A stretch of DNA of 64,000 nt from Aliamphritea hakodatensis (GTDB lineage Bacteria; Pseudomonadota; Gammaproteobacteria; Pseudomonadales; Balneatricaceae). This document shows, piece by piece, positions 31,487 through 40,684 of this stretch. Position 1 is the stretch's first letter; the number at the start of each line of letters is the position of its first letter. The notes under the pieces were generated by a model. It was not told the DNA's origin. It saw only the letters and a list, made by a program, of their open reading frames with translations, and did not search any database. The DNA lies in contig NZ_AP025281.1 of assembly GCF_024347195.1 (NCBI RefSeq), positions 620,001 through 684,000 on the forward strand. The letters are read 5' to 3'. The position numbers and the translations under genes are program-made.

Positions 31487-33409
31487 ATGGGTAAAATCAT
31501 CGGGATCGACTTAGGTACCACTAACTCATGCGTTGCTGTACTGGACGGTGAAAACACGAAGGTTATCGAGAACGCTGAAGGCGATCGCACGACGCCTTCT
31601 ATCATCGCTTACACTGGCGAAGGTGAAACATTGGTTGGTCAGCCGGCAAAGCGTCAGGCGGTGACTAACCCGGACAACACCCTGTTTGCGATTAAGCGTC
31701 TGATTGGCCGTCGTTTTAAAGATGATGTTGTTCAGAAAGACATCAGCATGGTGCCATACAAGATTGTTGAAGCCGATAACGGTGACGCCTGGGTTCAGGT
31801 CAATGATAACAAGATGGCTGCACCACAGGTTTCTGCAGAAGTTCTGAAGAAAATGAAGAAGACTGCAGAAGACTACCTGGGTGAGTCTGTTGATGCTGCT
31901 GTCATCACGGTACCTGCTTACTTCAACGATGCGCAGCGTCAGGCCACTAAAGATGCCGGTAAGATTGCCGGTCTGGAAGTTAAGCGTATTATCAACGAGC
32001 CAACTGCAGCTGCACTGGCGTACGGCATGGATAAGTCTAAAGGCGATAAGACCATTGCTGTTTACGACCTGGGTGGCGGTACGTTCGATATCTCTGTTAT
32101 CGAAATTGCTGAAGTAGACGGCGAGCACCAGTTCGAAGTACTGGCAACTAACGGTGATACTTTCCTGGGTGGTGAAGATTTTGACCTGCGTCTGATCGAA
32201 TACTTGGCAGATGAGTTCAAGAAAGAGTCCGGCATTGATCTGCACAATGATCCGCTGGCACTGCAGCGTCTGAAAGAAGGTGCTGAGAAAGCAAAAGTTG
32301 AACTGTCTTCTGCTCAGCAGACTGACGTTAACCTGCCGTACATCACTGCAGATGCAACCGGTCCTAAGCACCTTAACGTTAAGATTACCCGCGCTAAGCT
32401 GGAATCTCTGGTTGAAGAGCTGGTTGAACGTTCACTGGAACCTTGCCGTATCGCGCTGAAAGATTCCGATCTGTCTGCGTCTGAAATCGATGAAGTTATC
32501 CTGGTTGGCGGTCAGACCCGTATGCCAATGGTTCAGGAGAAAGTCTCTGCGTTCTTCGGTAAGTCTCCGCGTAAAGATGTTAACCCGGATGAAGCGGTAG
32601 CAATGGGTGCTGCAATCCAGGGTGCGGTTCTGGCCGGTGACGTTAAAGACGTTCTGCTGCTGGACGTAACGCCACTGTCTCTGGGTATCGAAACCATGGG
32701 TGGCGTTGCTACTCCGGTGATCGACAAAAACACCACTATCCCGACCAAGAAGTCTCAGGTGTTCTCAACTGCAGATGACAACCAAACTGCTGTTACCATT
32801 CACGTGGTACAGGGTGAGCGCAAGCAGGCGAGCTCTAACAAATCACTGGGCCGTTTTGACCTGGCAGATATTCCGCCGGCACCACGCGGTGTTCCACAGG
32901 TTGAAGTAACTTTTGACATCGATGCCAACGGTATTCTGAACGTATCAGCGAAAGATAAAGCGACAGGCAAAGAACAGTCTATCGTTATTAAAGCATCTTC
33001 CGGTCTGAGCGATGATGAAATCGATCAAATGGTCAATGATGCCGAGGCGAATGCTGAGGAAGATAAGAAGTTCGAAGAGCTGGCGCAGGCGCGTAACCAG
33101 GGTGATGCCATGGTTCACTCTGCCAAGAAAACTTTGGAAGAAGCCGGCGATAAGGCAACTGAAGAAGAGAAAACTGCAATCAACGCTGCTGTAGAAACGC
33201 TGGAAGAAGCGCTGAAAGGTGAAGATAAAGAAGCGATCGACACCAAGACAGCTGCTCTGACAGAAGCTATCTCCGGTCTGGCTCAGAAGATGTATGCTGA
33301 AGCGCAGGCTGCAGAAGGTGCTGAAGGCGGTGCTGAACAGGCACAGGCTGAGCCGGCTGATGATGCCGTTGATGCAGAGTTTGAAGAAGTGAAAGACGAC
33401 AAGAAGTAA
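31487..33409 (+). CDS. dnaK: Chaperone DnaK (Hsp70)
   Basis: A 640-residue Hsp70. It begins MGKIIGIDLGTTNSCVAV, has the ATPase motifs NEPTAAALAYG and DLGGGTFDISV, the linker VLLLDVTPLSLGIET, the substrate-binding domain to about residue 505, and ends in the acidic EEVKDDKK tail. It folds and protects proteins with DnaJ and GrpE. TTGGAG lies before the ATG. The sequence is complete and normal. Confidence 0.98.
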   Translation: MGKIIGIDLGTTNSCVAVLDGENTKVIENAEGDRTTPSIIAYTGEGETLVGQPAKRQAVTNPDNTLFAIKRLIGRRFKDDVVQKDISMVPYKIVEADNGDAWVQVNDNKMAAPQVSAEVLKKMKKTAEDYLGESVDAAVITVPAYFNDAQRQATKDAGKIAGLEVKRIINEPTAAALAYGMDKSKGDKTIAVYDLGGGTFDISVIEIAEVDGEHQFEVLATNGDTFLGGEDFDLRLIEYLADEFKKESGIDLHNDPLALQRLKEGAEKAKVELSSAQQTDVNLPYITADATGPKHLNVKITRAKLESLVEELVERSLEPCRIALKDSDLSASEIDEVILVGGQTRMPMVQEKVSAFFGKSPRKDVNPDEAVAMGAAIQGAVLAGDVKDVLLLDVTPLSLGIETMGGVATPVIDKNTTIPTKKSQVFSTADDNQTAVTIHVVQGERKQASSNKSLGRFDLADIPPAPRGVPQVEVTFDIDANGILNVSAKDKATGKEQSIVIKASSGLSDDEIDQMVNDAEANAEEDKKFEELAQARNQGDAMVHSAKKTLEEAGDKATEEEKTAINAAVETLEEALKGEDKEAIDTKTAALTEAISGLAQKMYAEAQAAEGAEGGAEQAQAEPADDAVDAEFEEVKDDKK

Positions 33410-33551
33410 GTCGTTTCATCTGAACAGATGATGCTAAACAGACTCGGGTTGCCTGGCAGCCTGAGTCCGTCTTTATACAGCGCGGGCCGGTCCCGCGTTG
33501 TCGCGTTTTTAATACGTGCCACCTGAGCACCGACGACAAGCGAAACAGATT

Positions 33552-34688
33552 ATGTCGAAAAGAGATTTTTACGAAGTACTGGGGGTTGCCAAAGACGCCT
33601 CAGACCGGGATATCAAGAAAGCCTTTCGCCGGATGGCGATGAAGTATCACCCGGACCGTAACCCGGACGACAAAGAAGCAGAGGAAGCTTTCAAGGAAGT
33701 TAACGAAGCTTACGAAATACTGTCTGATCAGCAGAAAAAAGCCGCGTACGATCAGTACGGCCATGCGGGTGTTGATCCGAACGGCATGGGTGGCGGTGGC
33801 TTCGGCGGCGGTGCCGGTGGTTTCAGCGATGTATTCGGCGACGTGTTCGGTGATATTTTCGGTGGTGCGGGTGGCGGACGCCGTCGCAGTCATGTGCAGC
33901 GCGGTGCGGATCTGCGTTACACCATGGACCTTACACTGGAAGAGGCGGTTAAGGGCTGTGAAAAAACCATTACTGTACCGACTCTTGTAGGCTGTAATAC
34001 CTGTGATGGCAGCGGTGCCAAACCGGGTACCAGTGCTAAATCCTGCGGTACCTGTGGCGGTGTAGGCCAGGTGCGGATGCAGCAGGGTTTCTTCTCAGTA
34101 CAGCAAACCTGTCCGACCTGTCATGGCGAAGGTCAGGTGGTCTCTGATCCGTGTAACGACTGTCACGGTCAGGGCCGTATTGAAGAAACCAAGAAACTGT
34201 CGGTGAAAATTCCGGCAGGTGTTGATACCGGTGACCGTATCCGTCTGGCGGGTGAAGGTGAAGCCGGTACTCACGGCGGACCGTCCGGTGATTTGTTCGT
34301 GCAGATGAATGTTCGCGATCATGCTATTTTTGAGCGTGACGGGAAACACCTTTTCTGCGAAGTGCCGATCAGCTTTATCGACGCGGCATTAGGCGGTGAG
34401 CTGGAAGTACCAACGCTTGAGTCCCGTGTGAAGCTGAAGATTCCGGCTGAAACGCAGACGGGCAAACTGTTCCGCCTGCGGGGTAAAGGTATCAAGCCGG
34501 TTCGCGGTGGTGCTGTGGGTGACCTGTTAGTACGGGCAATCGTAGAAACGCCGGTTAACCTGAGTAGCCGCCAGAAAGAACTGCTGCGTGAGTTTGAGTC
34601 CGCGATGGACGACAGCCAGCAGCATCATGCCCCTAAGAAGACCGGTTTCTTCGACAGTGTGAAGAAGTTCTTCGAAGATATGACCTAA
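33552..34688 (+). CDS. dnaJ: Chaperone DnaJ (Hsp40)
   Basis: A 378-residue cochaperone. The J domain covers about residues 5-70 with the HPD motif (KYHPDRNPDD), followed by a Gly/Phe-rich linker, four zinc motifs (CNTCDGSG, CGTCGGVG, CPTCHGEG, CNDCHGQG) and the C-terminal substrate domains. The ATG at 33552 is chosen over the frame start at 33516 because it gives the universal MSKRDFYEVLGV N-terminus. Confidence 0.97.
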   Translation: MSKRDFYEVLGVAKDASDRDIKKAFRRMAMKYHPDRNPDDKEAEEAFKEVNEAYEILSDQQKKAAYDQYGHAGVDPNGMGGGGFGGGAGGFSDVFGDVFGDIFGGAGGGRRRSHVQRGADLRYTMDLTLEEAVKGCEKTITVPTLVGCNTCDGSGAKPGTSAKSCGTCGGVGQVRMQQGFFSVQQTCPTCHGEGQVVSDPCNDCHGQGRIEETKKLSVKIPAGVDTGDRIRLAGEGEAGTHGGPSGDLFVQMNVRDHAIFERDGKHLFCEVPISFIDAALGGELEVPTLESRVKLKIPAETQTGKLFRLRGKGIKPVRGGAVGDLLVRAIVETPVNLSSRQKELLREFESAMDDSQQHHAPKKTGFFDSVKKFFEDMT

Positions 34689-34693
34689 AATAT

Positions 34694-34726
34694 AAACAGG
34701 GTCTGCAGCAGTGCAGGCCCTGTTTT
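34694..34726 (+). terminator. Terminator after dnaJ
   Basis: AACAGGGTCTGCAGC and GTGCAGGCCCTGTTTT form a stem with one internal irregularity, closing the heat-shock operon. Confidence 0.7.
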
Positions 34727-34800
34727 GCAAGAGATTGAAGGCTCCTGCGAGTATCCTAGCCCGGCAGGGGTGTCTGTAGCCGTCAGATAGAGAGCCTGTT

Positions 34801-35616
34801 ATGAGTGAATGGCCAGTGGAACCGGATGCCTTATGGCAACTGATCCAGCAAGAAGCGCGTAAAGAAATTGAGCGTGAACCTTTCCTTTCCAGTTTTTTCC
34901 ATGCCAGCATTATTGGTCACAAGAGCCTGTGCGCGGCGGTCAGCTACTTGCTGGCGAGTAAACTGTCAGATGATGTGATGCCAGCTGTTGCCCTGCGCGA
35001 ACTGATTGATGAGGCGCTGCGGGCAGATCCGGGTATTCTTGAGTCTATCTGTCAGGATATTGTAGCGGTGCGAACCCGTGATCCGGCGATTGAGCGTTTT
35101 ACCATCGTGCTGTTATACCTGAAGGGCTTCCATGCCCTGCAGTCTTACCGGATTTCACACTGGATGTGGAGCCAGGGGCGCTATTCAATGGCACTGTATA
35201 TTCAGAGCCGTGTCAGTTCGGTGTTTCAGGTGGATATCCATCCGGCAGCCCGGATTGGCCACGGGGTGATGTTCGATCATGCTACCGGCATTGTGGTGGG
35301 TGAGACCTGTGTCATTGAGAATGATGTATCTATCCTGCAGGGGGTTACGCTGGGAGGTACCGGTAAAGAAAGCGGTGACCGCCACCCTAAGATCCGTGAA
35401 GGCGTGCTGATCGCCGCCGGGGCAAAAATTTTCGGTAATATCGAAGTGGGTAAGGGGGCTAAAGTCGGGGGTGGTTCGGTTGTGCTGGATGAAGTGCCGG
35501 CCCACACGACTGTCGTTGGCGTGCCCGCAAAGGTTGTTGGCCGTCCGGATGTTGCCAAGCCGGCACTGGATATGGACCAGAATGTTCCTTGCGAACAGCC
35601 GTGCGCACCGGAATAA
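34801..35616 (+). CDS. cysE: Serine O-acetyltransferase CysE
   Basis: A 271-residue enzyme that acetylates serine for cysteine synthesis. The N-terminal helical domain (about 1-140, with LSSFFHASIIGHKSL) is followed by left-handed beta-helix hexapeptide repeats: DIHPAARIGHGVMFDHATGI, LQGVTLGGTGKESGDRHPKI and GVPAKVVGRP. It lies between dnaJ and dapB on the same strand, an order that departs from the usual dnaJ-dapB neighbourhood. Confidence 0.93.
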   Translation: MSEWPVEPDALWQLIQQEARKEIEREPFLSSFFHASIIGHKSLCAAVSYLLASKLSDDVMPAVALRELIDEALRADPGILESICQDIVAVRTRDPAIERFTIVLLYLKGFHALQSYRISHWMWSQGRYSMALYIQSRVSSVFQVDIHPAARIGHGVMFDHATGIVVGETCVIENDVSILQGVTLGGTGKESGDRHPKIREGVLIAAGAKIFGNIEVGKGAKVGGGSVVLDEVPAHTTVVGVPAKVVGRPDVAKPALDMDQNVPCEQPCAPE

Positions 35617-35681
35617 ACACAGAGCTGAATAATACATTTATACCGGCCTGCTCTCTGCGGGCCGTTTATCAGGATTAAACC

Positions 35682-36485
35682 ATGATTCGAGTAGCAGTTG
35701 CCGGTGCCGCAGGCCGGATGGGAAAAGCGAATATCCAGGCGGTTGAAGCCGCTGAAGGAATGCAGTTAGGTGCGGCGATTGTCAGTCCGCAAAGCAGCCT
35801 GATCGGTGCAGATGCCGGCGAGCTGGCTGGCGTTGGTAAGCTGGGAGTTGCCCTGTCCGGTTCGCTGGAAAGTGTTATCAATGACTTTGACGTGCTGATC
35901 GATTTTACCTCTCCTCAGGTGACGCTGCAGAACATGGCGCTTTGTGCTGAAAACGGCAAGCGCATTGTGATTGGTACAACCGGCCTGACTCCTGAGGAAC
36001 GTGCCGGGCTGGACAGCTACGCCGATAAAATGCCGGTGGTCTTTGCCTCGAATATGAGTGTCGGCGTTAACCTGAGCTTTAAACTGTTGGCGATGGCGGC
36101 TAAGGTTCTGGGCGATGACTATGATGTTGAGATCATCGAAACCCATCATCATCATAAGGTGGATTCTCCTTCTGGCACTGCGCTGAGCATGGGTGAAGCT
36201 GTTGCCGGTGCACTGGGGCGTGATTTGCGTGAATGTGCTGTCTATGGCCGTGAAGGCCAGGTGGGGGCGAGAACCCAAAAAGAAATTGGTTTTGCGACTG
36301 TCCGTGCCGGTGATGTGGTCGGTGATCATACGGTCATGTTTGCCAATGAAGGCGAACGTTTTGAAATTACCCACAAAGCCAGCTCCCGTATGACTTTTGC
36401 AAAAGGTGCCGTACGGGCAGTAAGCTGGTTAAGTGAACAGCCGAAGGGTGTGTACAGCATGCAGGATGTGCTGGATCTGAATTAA
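35682..36485 (+). CDS. dapB: 4-hydroxy-tetrahydrodipicolinate reductase DapB
   Basis: A 267-residue NAD(P)H-dependent enzyme of lysine and diaminopimelate synthesis. The Rossmann motif is VAGAAGRMG near the start, then IGTTGLTPEE, ASNMSVGVNLSFKLL and the catalytic ETHHHHKVDSPSGTAL. All key residues are present. An intrinsic terminator follows; the usual carA neighbour is absent. Confidence 0.96.
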   Translation: MIRVAVAGAAGRMGKANIQAVEAAEGMQLGAAIVSPQSSLIGADAGELAGVGKLGVALSGSLESVINDFDVLIDFTSPQVTLQNMALCAENGKRIVIGTTGLTPEERAGLDSYADKMPVVFASNMSVGVNLSFKLLAMAAKVLGDDYDVEIIETHHHHKVDSPSGTALSMGEAVAGALGRDLRECAVYGREGQVGARTQKEIGFATVRAGDVVGDHTVMFANEGERFEITHKASSRMTFAKGAVRAVSWLSEQPKGVYSMQDVLDLN

Positions 36486-36504
36486 TGCTGCGCATTGTGC
36501 CTTT

Positions 36505-36534
36505 AAAAAGCCCCGGTATAACCGGGGCTTTTTT
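36505..36534 (+). terminator. Terminator after dapB
   Basis: AAAAAGCCCCGGT, ATA loop, ACCGGGGCTTTTTT. Confidence 0.9.
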
Positions 36535-36564
36535 GTTTGCGGAAACGGTTAAAGGAGTAAGTTT

Positions 36565-36876
36565 GTGTATAAATTATGTTTTTTTGTACCTGAAGAGAAT
36601 CTGGAAAACGTTAAAGAAGCGCTGTTTGCAACAGGTGCAGGCCGCATTGGGGATTATGACAGTTGCTGCTGGCAGGTGTTGGGCCAGGGGCAGTTTCGGC
36701 CGCTGGCGGGCAGTAATCCGCACATTGGCAGTATGAACCAAGTGGAACGGCTGGCGGAGTGGAAGGTCGAAATGGTGTGTGAAGACAGCCTGATCCGGCA
36801 GGTGGTTGCTGAGCTTAAGCACACTCATCCCTATGAAGAAGTGGCTTATGAGGTGTATAAGCTGGCCGAATTCTGA
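36565..36876 (+). CDS. YqfO/NIF3-insert (CutA-like) family protein
   Basis: A 103-residue protein resembling the insert domain of NIF3-type proteins: CFFVPEENLENVKEALFATG, AGRIGDYDSCCWQVLGQG and the C-terminal LKHTHPYEEVAYEVY. This stand-alone form has a CutA/PII-like ferredoxin fold and an unknown role. The start is GTG with AGGAG seven bases upstream. Confidence 0.85.
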   Translation: MYKLCFFVPEENLENVKEALFATGAGRIGDYDSCCWQVLGQGQFRPLAGSNPHIGSMNQVERLAEWKVEMVCEDSLIRQVVAELKHTHPYEEVAYEVYKLAEF

Positions 36877-37180
36877 TCAGGGGGCAGAGGATCGTTAGGC
36901 AGTTTGCCGGGCATTCTGGCAGTTGTTTATAAAAATTGAGGAGTTATGCACGTATTCTGTGCATAAGCCTGTGCAATAGATTTGCATAAGGTTCTGATAA
37001 GCGCATTAAGTTTATGTTTTTAAACGTTAATATTAACTTGTTCCAATAATGGTCAGTATATGTGAAGAGGCGGTGGTTAAACATAAATTTATCCAGTTTT
37101 TCTGTGGATTAGCATGTGAATAACATCTTTATGACTTGCAGATAAAGGCTGTAGCCCAGTAATGGCGGAGGAGCTGAGAA
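36877..37180. other. Intergenic region with dyad TTATGCAC/GTGCATAA
   Basis: About 300 bp without a gene. It contains the perfect 8-bp inverted repeat TTATGCAC (36944-36951) and GTGCATAA (36959-36966) with a 7-nt loop, and a third related half-site TTGCATAA at 36982-36989. It may be a regulator-binding region for the rhomboid gene. Confidence 0.5.
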
Positions 37181-37765
37181 TTGGTGATAAAAAGATCAGC
37201 GCAGCTGAAATGGCTGGCAGCTTTCATTGCGCTGTTATGGATTGTTGAAGGCGTTAATCAGCTAACCGGTGGCGGATTACGTATATATGGATTAATTCCC
37301 AGACATACAGAGCTGATGTATGGAGTAGTAACAGCACCGTTTTTACACGGCAGTGTTGAGCACTTACTTGGCAACACTGTGCCACTGGTGCTGCTGGGCG
37401 TCTTAATCATTCAGCTGCGGCCGCTGGCCTTTGTAACCTGTTTTGTAATTCTGGTCAGTGGTTTGCTGGTGTGGATCTTTGGCAGGATGAGCATTCACAT
37501 CGGTGCTTCCGGTGTGGTCATGGGGTACTGGGGTTTTTTACTGAGCTATGGCGTGTTTACCCGCTCTTTCAAGGCTGTTGCTTTCAGTCTGCTGACTATC
37601 CTGCTGTATGGCGGGCTGGTCTATACTCTGCTGGATTTTAGCCGGCAGGTGAGTTTTGAAGCCCATATCGCCGGGTTTATCAGCGGTATTCTCTGTGCCT
37701 GGTGGCTGGCAAAATTCAGACCGCTGATCCGGCGTAAAAAGCGTACGGATAAGGCTTCAGACTGA
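37181..37765 (+). CDS. Rhomboid-family intramembrane serine protease
   Basis: A 194-residue protein with about six membrane helices. The catalytic Ser is in HIGASGVVMG (helix 4) and the catalytic His in FEAHIAGFISG (helix 6); HGSVEHLLGNTVPL is the conserved region of helix 2. It would cleave single-pass membrane proteins; the substrate is unknown. The start codon is TTG at 37181 or GTG at 37184, both after GGAGGAG. Its end overlaps the convergent Nudix gene by 9 bp. Confidence 0.9.
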   Translation: MVIKRSAQLKWLAAFIALLWIVEGVNQLTGGGLRIYGLIPRHTELMYGVVTAPFLHGSVEHLLGNTVPLVLLGVLIIQLRPLAFVTCFVILVSGLLVWIFGRMSIHIGASGVVMGYWGFLLSYGVFTRSFKAVAFSLLTILLYGGLVYTLLDFSRQVSFEAHIAGFISGILCAWWLAKFRPLIRRKKRTDKASD

Positions 37766-38320
37766 AGCCTTGTTGAGCGGGCGCTTTGATGGCGCGTGTA
37801 TTTCAAAGTGCCGCAGAGGGAATTTCTGGTTGTGTCTGTCATCAAAATAGCAACGCAGTGCATTGGTAATGCTCTGAAAGGCAATGTCTTCCCAGGGCAC
37901 CTCAGCTTCGCTGAACAGGGCAACCTCAAGGCTCTCTTCACCGGCTGAGAAATTCAGATCATCCAGTGTCGCGAGATAGATCATCTGAACGTGGTTGATG
38001 TGCGTCATGGAAGTAAGACTGTATAGCTCAAGGTTACTGACTCTGGCGTTAGCTTCCTCGAGTGTTTCTCTGCGTGCAGCCTGTTCTGTGGATTCGTTGT
38101 TTTCCATGAAGCCGGCGGGAAGCGTCCAGTAGCCGATTCTTGGTTCAATGGCCCGTTTGCAGAGTAGCACCTTATCTTCGAAAACCGGCAGGCAGCCGGC
38201 AATGATTTTAGGATTGGAGTAATGGATTTCAGCGCAACTGATACAGACATGACGTGGCCGGTTGTCACCGGCAGGGACTTCAGTGCGAACCTGTGCCCCA
38301 CAGCTGCTGCAAAATTTCAT
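37757..38320 (-). CDS. Zinc-ribbon Nudix hydrolase
   Basis: A 187-residue protein. An N-terminal zinc ribbon (FCSSCGAQV and HVCISCAEIHYSNPK) precedes a Nudix box: GFMENNESTEQAARRETLEE. The last box residue is Ala instead of Gly (EEANA), a variant in some NADH-pyrophosphatase-like families. It probably hydrolyses a nucleotide diphosphate derivative. AGGAGCC precedes the ATG at 38320; the longer frame to 38362 lacks a ribosome site. Confidence 0.85.
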   Translation of the reverse strand: MKFCSSCGAQVRTEVPAGDNRPRHVCISCAEIHYSNPKIIAGCLPVFEDKVLLCKRAIEPRIGYWTLPAGFMENNESTEQAARRETLEEANARVSNLELYSLTSMTHINHVQMIYLATLDDLNFSAGEESLEVALFSEAEVPWEDIAFQSITNALRCYFDDRHNQKFPLRHFEIHAPSKRPLNKASV

Positions 38321-38448
38321 ACTGGCTCCTGATAATCGTATTGGGATCAAAGTGTACCGCAATTTTTTCCCGTTCGGCGAGGGTGGCGCGACTAAACTTT
38401 ACCTGTTACGCCGGGTATGATGGAAAGGAGTTAATACGTGGAGGATAT

Positions 38449-39033
38449 ATGATTCAGGATTTAGCGCGTCGGTTACATGCCAGTTCACCAAGGGTACTTG
38501 AGCATGAAGGGGCTGAGGCGGCTGTTCTGGTGGCGCTGACCAAGAGTGATGATCCTCAGGTGGTGCTGACCCGCCGGACAATGCATTTATCCTCCCATGG
38601 GGGCGAGGTGGCGTTTCCCGGGGGGAAAAAAGATTTTGAAGATGCGGATTTACTGACGACCGCGCTTCGCGAGGCCCATGAAGAAGTGGGGTTGCCCCCG
38701 GAGCGGGTGGAAGTGCTGGGTGCGCTCAGCCAGTCAATGTCTAAACACGGGCTGCGGGTGACGCCTTACGTGGGACTGATTGAACCGGATACAGATTTAA
38801 TTCCGAATCCGGCTGAGCTGGATGAAATCTTTACTGTACCGCTGCGGTTTTTTCTGGAAGATAAACGCCACCGTACCGATGCATTTAAGTACCGTGGTAA
38901 AACCCATTATGTGCCGGCGTATGAATATCAGGGTAATATCATCTGGGGGCTGACCGCCTGCATTTTGGTTGAGCTGTTAAATATCGGTCTGGATGCCGGT
39001 ATACCCGTCAGGCCGCGTCCGGAACATCAATGA
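38449..39033 (+). CDS. Nudix hydrolase, CoA pyrophosphatase type (NudL-like)
   Basis: A 194-residue protein with the NudL hallmarks: VLTRRTMHLSSHGGEVAFPG followed by GGKKDFEDADLLTTALREAH and EEVGL. The LSSHGGEVAFPGG stretch is specific for CoA pyrophosphatases, which split CoA into phosphopantetheine and 3',5'-ADP. GGAGG precedes the ATG. It is followed by the DUF1289 gene after 40 bp, as in other gammaproteobacteria. Confidence 0.9.
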   Translation: MIQDLARRLHASSPRVLEHEGAEAAVLVALTKSDDPQVVLTRRTMHLSSHGGEVAFPGGKKDFEDADLLTTALREAHEEVGLPPERVEVLGALSQSMSKHGLRVTPYVGLIEPDTDLIPNPAELDEIFTVPLRFFLEDKRHRTDAFKYRGKTHYVPAYEYQGNIIWGLTACILVELLNIGLDAGIPVRPRPEHQ

Positions 39034-39073
39034 TAAGCAGCAAGATAGCTGCATGAGATAAGAGCTGTAACAT

Positions 39074-39271
39074 ATGACTGAACAACTGACCCCTGTCCGT
39101 TCACCCTGTACCGGTGTATGTGCGCTGGATGAGCAGGATCTGTGTATTGCCTGCCGCCGCAGTGGAATGGAAATTGCCGAATGGGGCGTGATGAGTGATG
39201 CGCAAAAGCGGGAAGTTTACAGCCTGATCCGACAGCGGGAACTGGCGGACAAACAAAAACGCTCCGGTTAA
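39074..39271 (+). CDS. DUF1289 family protein
   Basis: A 65-residue protein with the four-cysteine pattern of DUF1289: SPCTGVCALDEQDLCIACRR, then EIAEWGVMSDAQKREV. It probably binds zinc. The role is unknown. Confidence 0.88.
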   Translation: MTEQLTPVRSPCTGVCALDEQDLCIACRRSGMEIAEWGVMSDAQKREVYSLIRQRELADKQKRSG

Positions 39272-39309
39272 GGAGCGCTTGCTGTGCTGATCAGAAAACG
39301 GCTAAATGC

Positions 39310-40593
39310 TTAGTCGTCTTCATCTTCTTCATCTTTACCTTCCAGCTCAATAATGCGGATGGTTTTAATAAGGTTGGCGGTTACCTGCAGGGTTTCAATG
39401 CGGTAGCGGCCAATCGTCAGGCAGACGTTGGCATCCGGAATGGATTCCAGTACTTCTGTCATCAGGCCATTGATGGTTTTGGGGCCGTCGGTTGGTAAGT
39501 CCCAGTCCAGCGATTTGTTTACGTCCCGGATGTTTGCGGTGCCGTCGATAAAGTAGCTACCGTCTTCCTGACGGTGGATGTCCTGATCTTCTTCCTTGGT
39601 GTTGCCGGACATTTCTCCCACAATCTGTTCAAGGATATCTTCCAGGGTGACCACACCCTGAATATCACCGTACTCATCCACAACCAGTGCGATACGCTGA
39701 CCGGCTTTCTGAAAGTTCAGCAGCTGCGTTTGCAGCGGGGTGCTCTCAGGCACAAAGTAGGGTTCATGAATGACCTGAAGGATAGCAGCCTTGGTGACAG
39801 AGCCTTGCTGGAAAACCTGCGCAAGGTTACGCATGTGGAGCATGCCTACCACCTTGTTTACCTCGCCCCGGTAAACCGGCAGGCGGGTGTGATTGGTGGT
39901 GCTGAGCTGTTCGATAATGACTTCAATGTCATCTTCAAGGTCGATACCGATGACTTCATTTCGCGGAATCATGATGTCATTTACAGCAACATCATCCAGC
40001 TCCAGTACACCCAGCAACATCGACTGGTTGCGCTGCTGCAGTACCGCCCCTGATTCGTTCACCAGTGTACGTAACTCTTCCGTACTCAGGTGATGGTGGT
40101 TACCTTCGGTTACTTTAATGCCGAACAGCTTAAGCAGGCCGTTGGTGATGCCGTTCACAATCCAGACGAACGGGTACAGTACCAGCAGTAAAGGCTGCAG
40201 AATATAGGAGGCTGGAAAGGCAATTTTATCCGGATGAAGGGCTGCAACGGTTTTTGGGGTCACTTCGGCAAAAATCAGAATCACCAGCGTCAGCAAGGCC
40301 GTCGCAATCGCAATACCGGCCTCACCCCAGAGGCGAACGGCGACAATTGTGGCAATTGCAGAAGCCAGAATGTTGACGAAGTTATTGCCGATCAGGATAA
40401 CGCCGATCAGGCGGTCAGGACGCTGCAGTAATTTACTGGCTTTGGTGGCCGCCCGGTGTTTGTTCTTCACCATATGCCGCAGGCGATAGCGGTTGAGTGA
40501 CATCATGCCCGTTTCAGAGCTGGAGAAGAATGCGGAACAAAAGATAAGAAACAACAGAACTCCCAAAAGGGAGCCGATCGATGCGTCGTCCAA
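39310..40593 (-). CDS. CNNM/CorB-type membrane protein (HlyC/CorC family)
   Basis: A 427-residue protein. The DUF21 membrane domain covers about residues 1-190 (AFFSSSETGMMSLNRYRLRH; IGVILIGNNFVNILASAIAT), then two CBS domains at about 205-330 (NDIMIPRNEVIGIDL, GDIQGVVTLEDILEQIVGEM) and a CorC/HlyC C-terminal domain. The layout is that of CorB/YfjD, linked to magnesium and cobalt homeostasis. It is next to ypjD, as in E. coli. Confidence 0.93.
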   Translation of the reverse strand: MDDASIGSLLGVLLFLIFCSAFFSSSETGMMSLNRYRLRHMVKNKHRAATKASKLLQRPDRLIGVILIGNNFVNILASAIATIVAVRLWGEAGIAIATALLTLVILIFAEVTPKTVAALHPDKIAFPASYILQPLLLVLYPFVWIVNGITNGLLKLFGIKVTEGNHHHLSTEELRTLVNESGAVLQQRNQSMLLGVLELDDVAVNDIMIPRNEVIGIDLEDDIEVIIEQLSTTNHTRLPVYRGEVNKVVGMLHMRNLAQVFQQGSVTKAAILQVIHEPYFVPESTPLQTQLLNFQKAGQRIALVVDEYGDIQGVVTLEDILEQIVGEMSGNTKEEDQDIHRQEDGSYFIDGTANIRDVNKSLDWDLPTDGPKTINGLMTEVLESIPDANVCLTIGRYRIETLQVTANLIKTIRIIELEGKDEEDEDD

Positions 40594-40684
40594 GATGCAG
40601 AAACCTTCGCTTAATTATTGAGCAGCCATTTTCAATACAAGCTGATTTTAAGTCAAGCTTTGATGGCTGCCCGTGCGCACAGGA

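Noticed and set aside
31526..32371. 281-codon frame antisense to dnaK
   Set aside because: A shadow of the strongly conserved dnaK coding sequence.
35766..36374. 202-codon frame antisense to dapB
   Set aside because: A shadow of dapB, which has all of its catalytic motifs.
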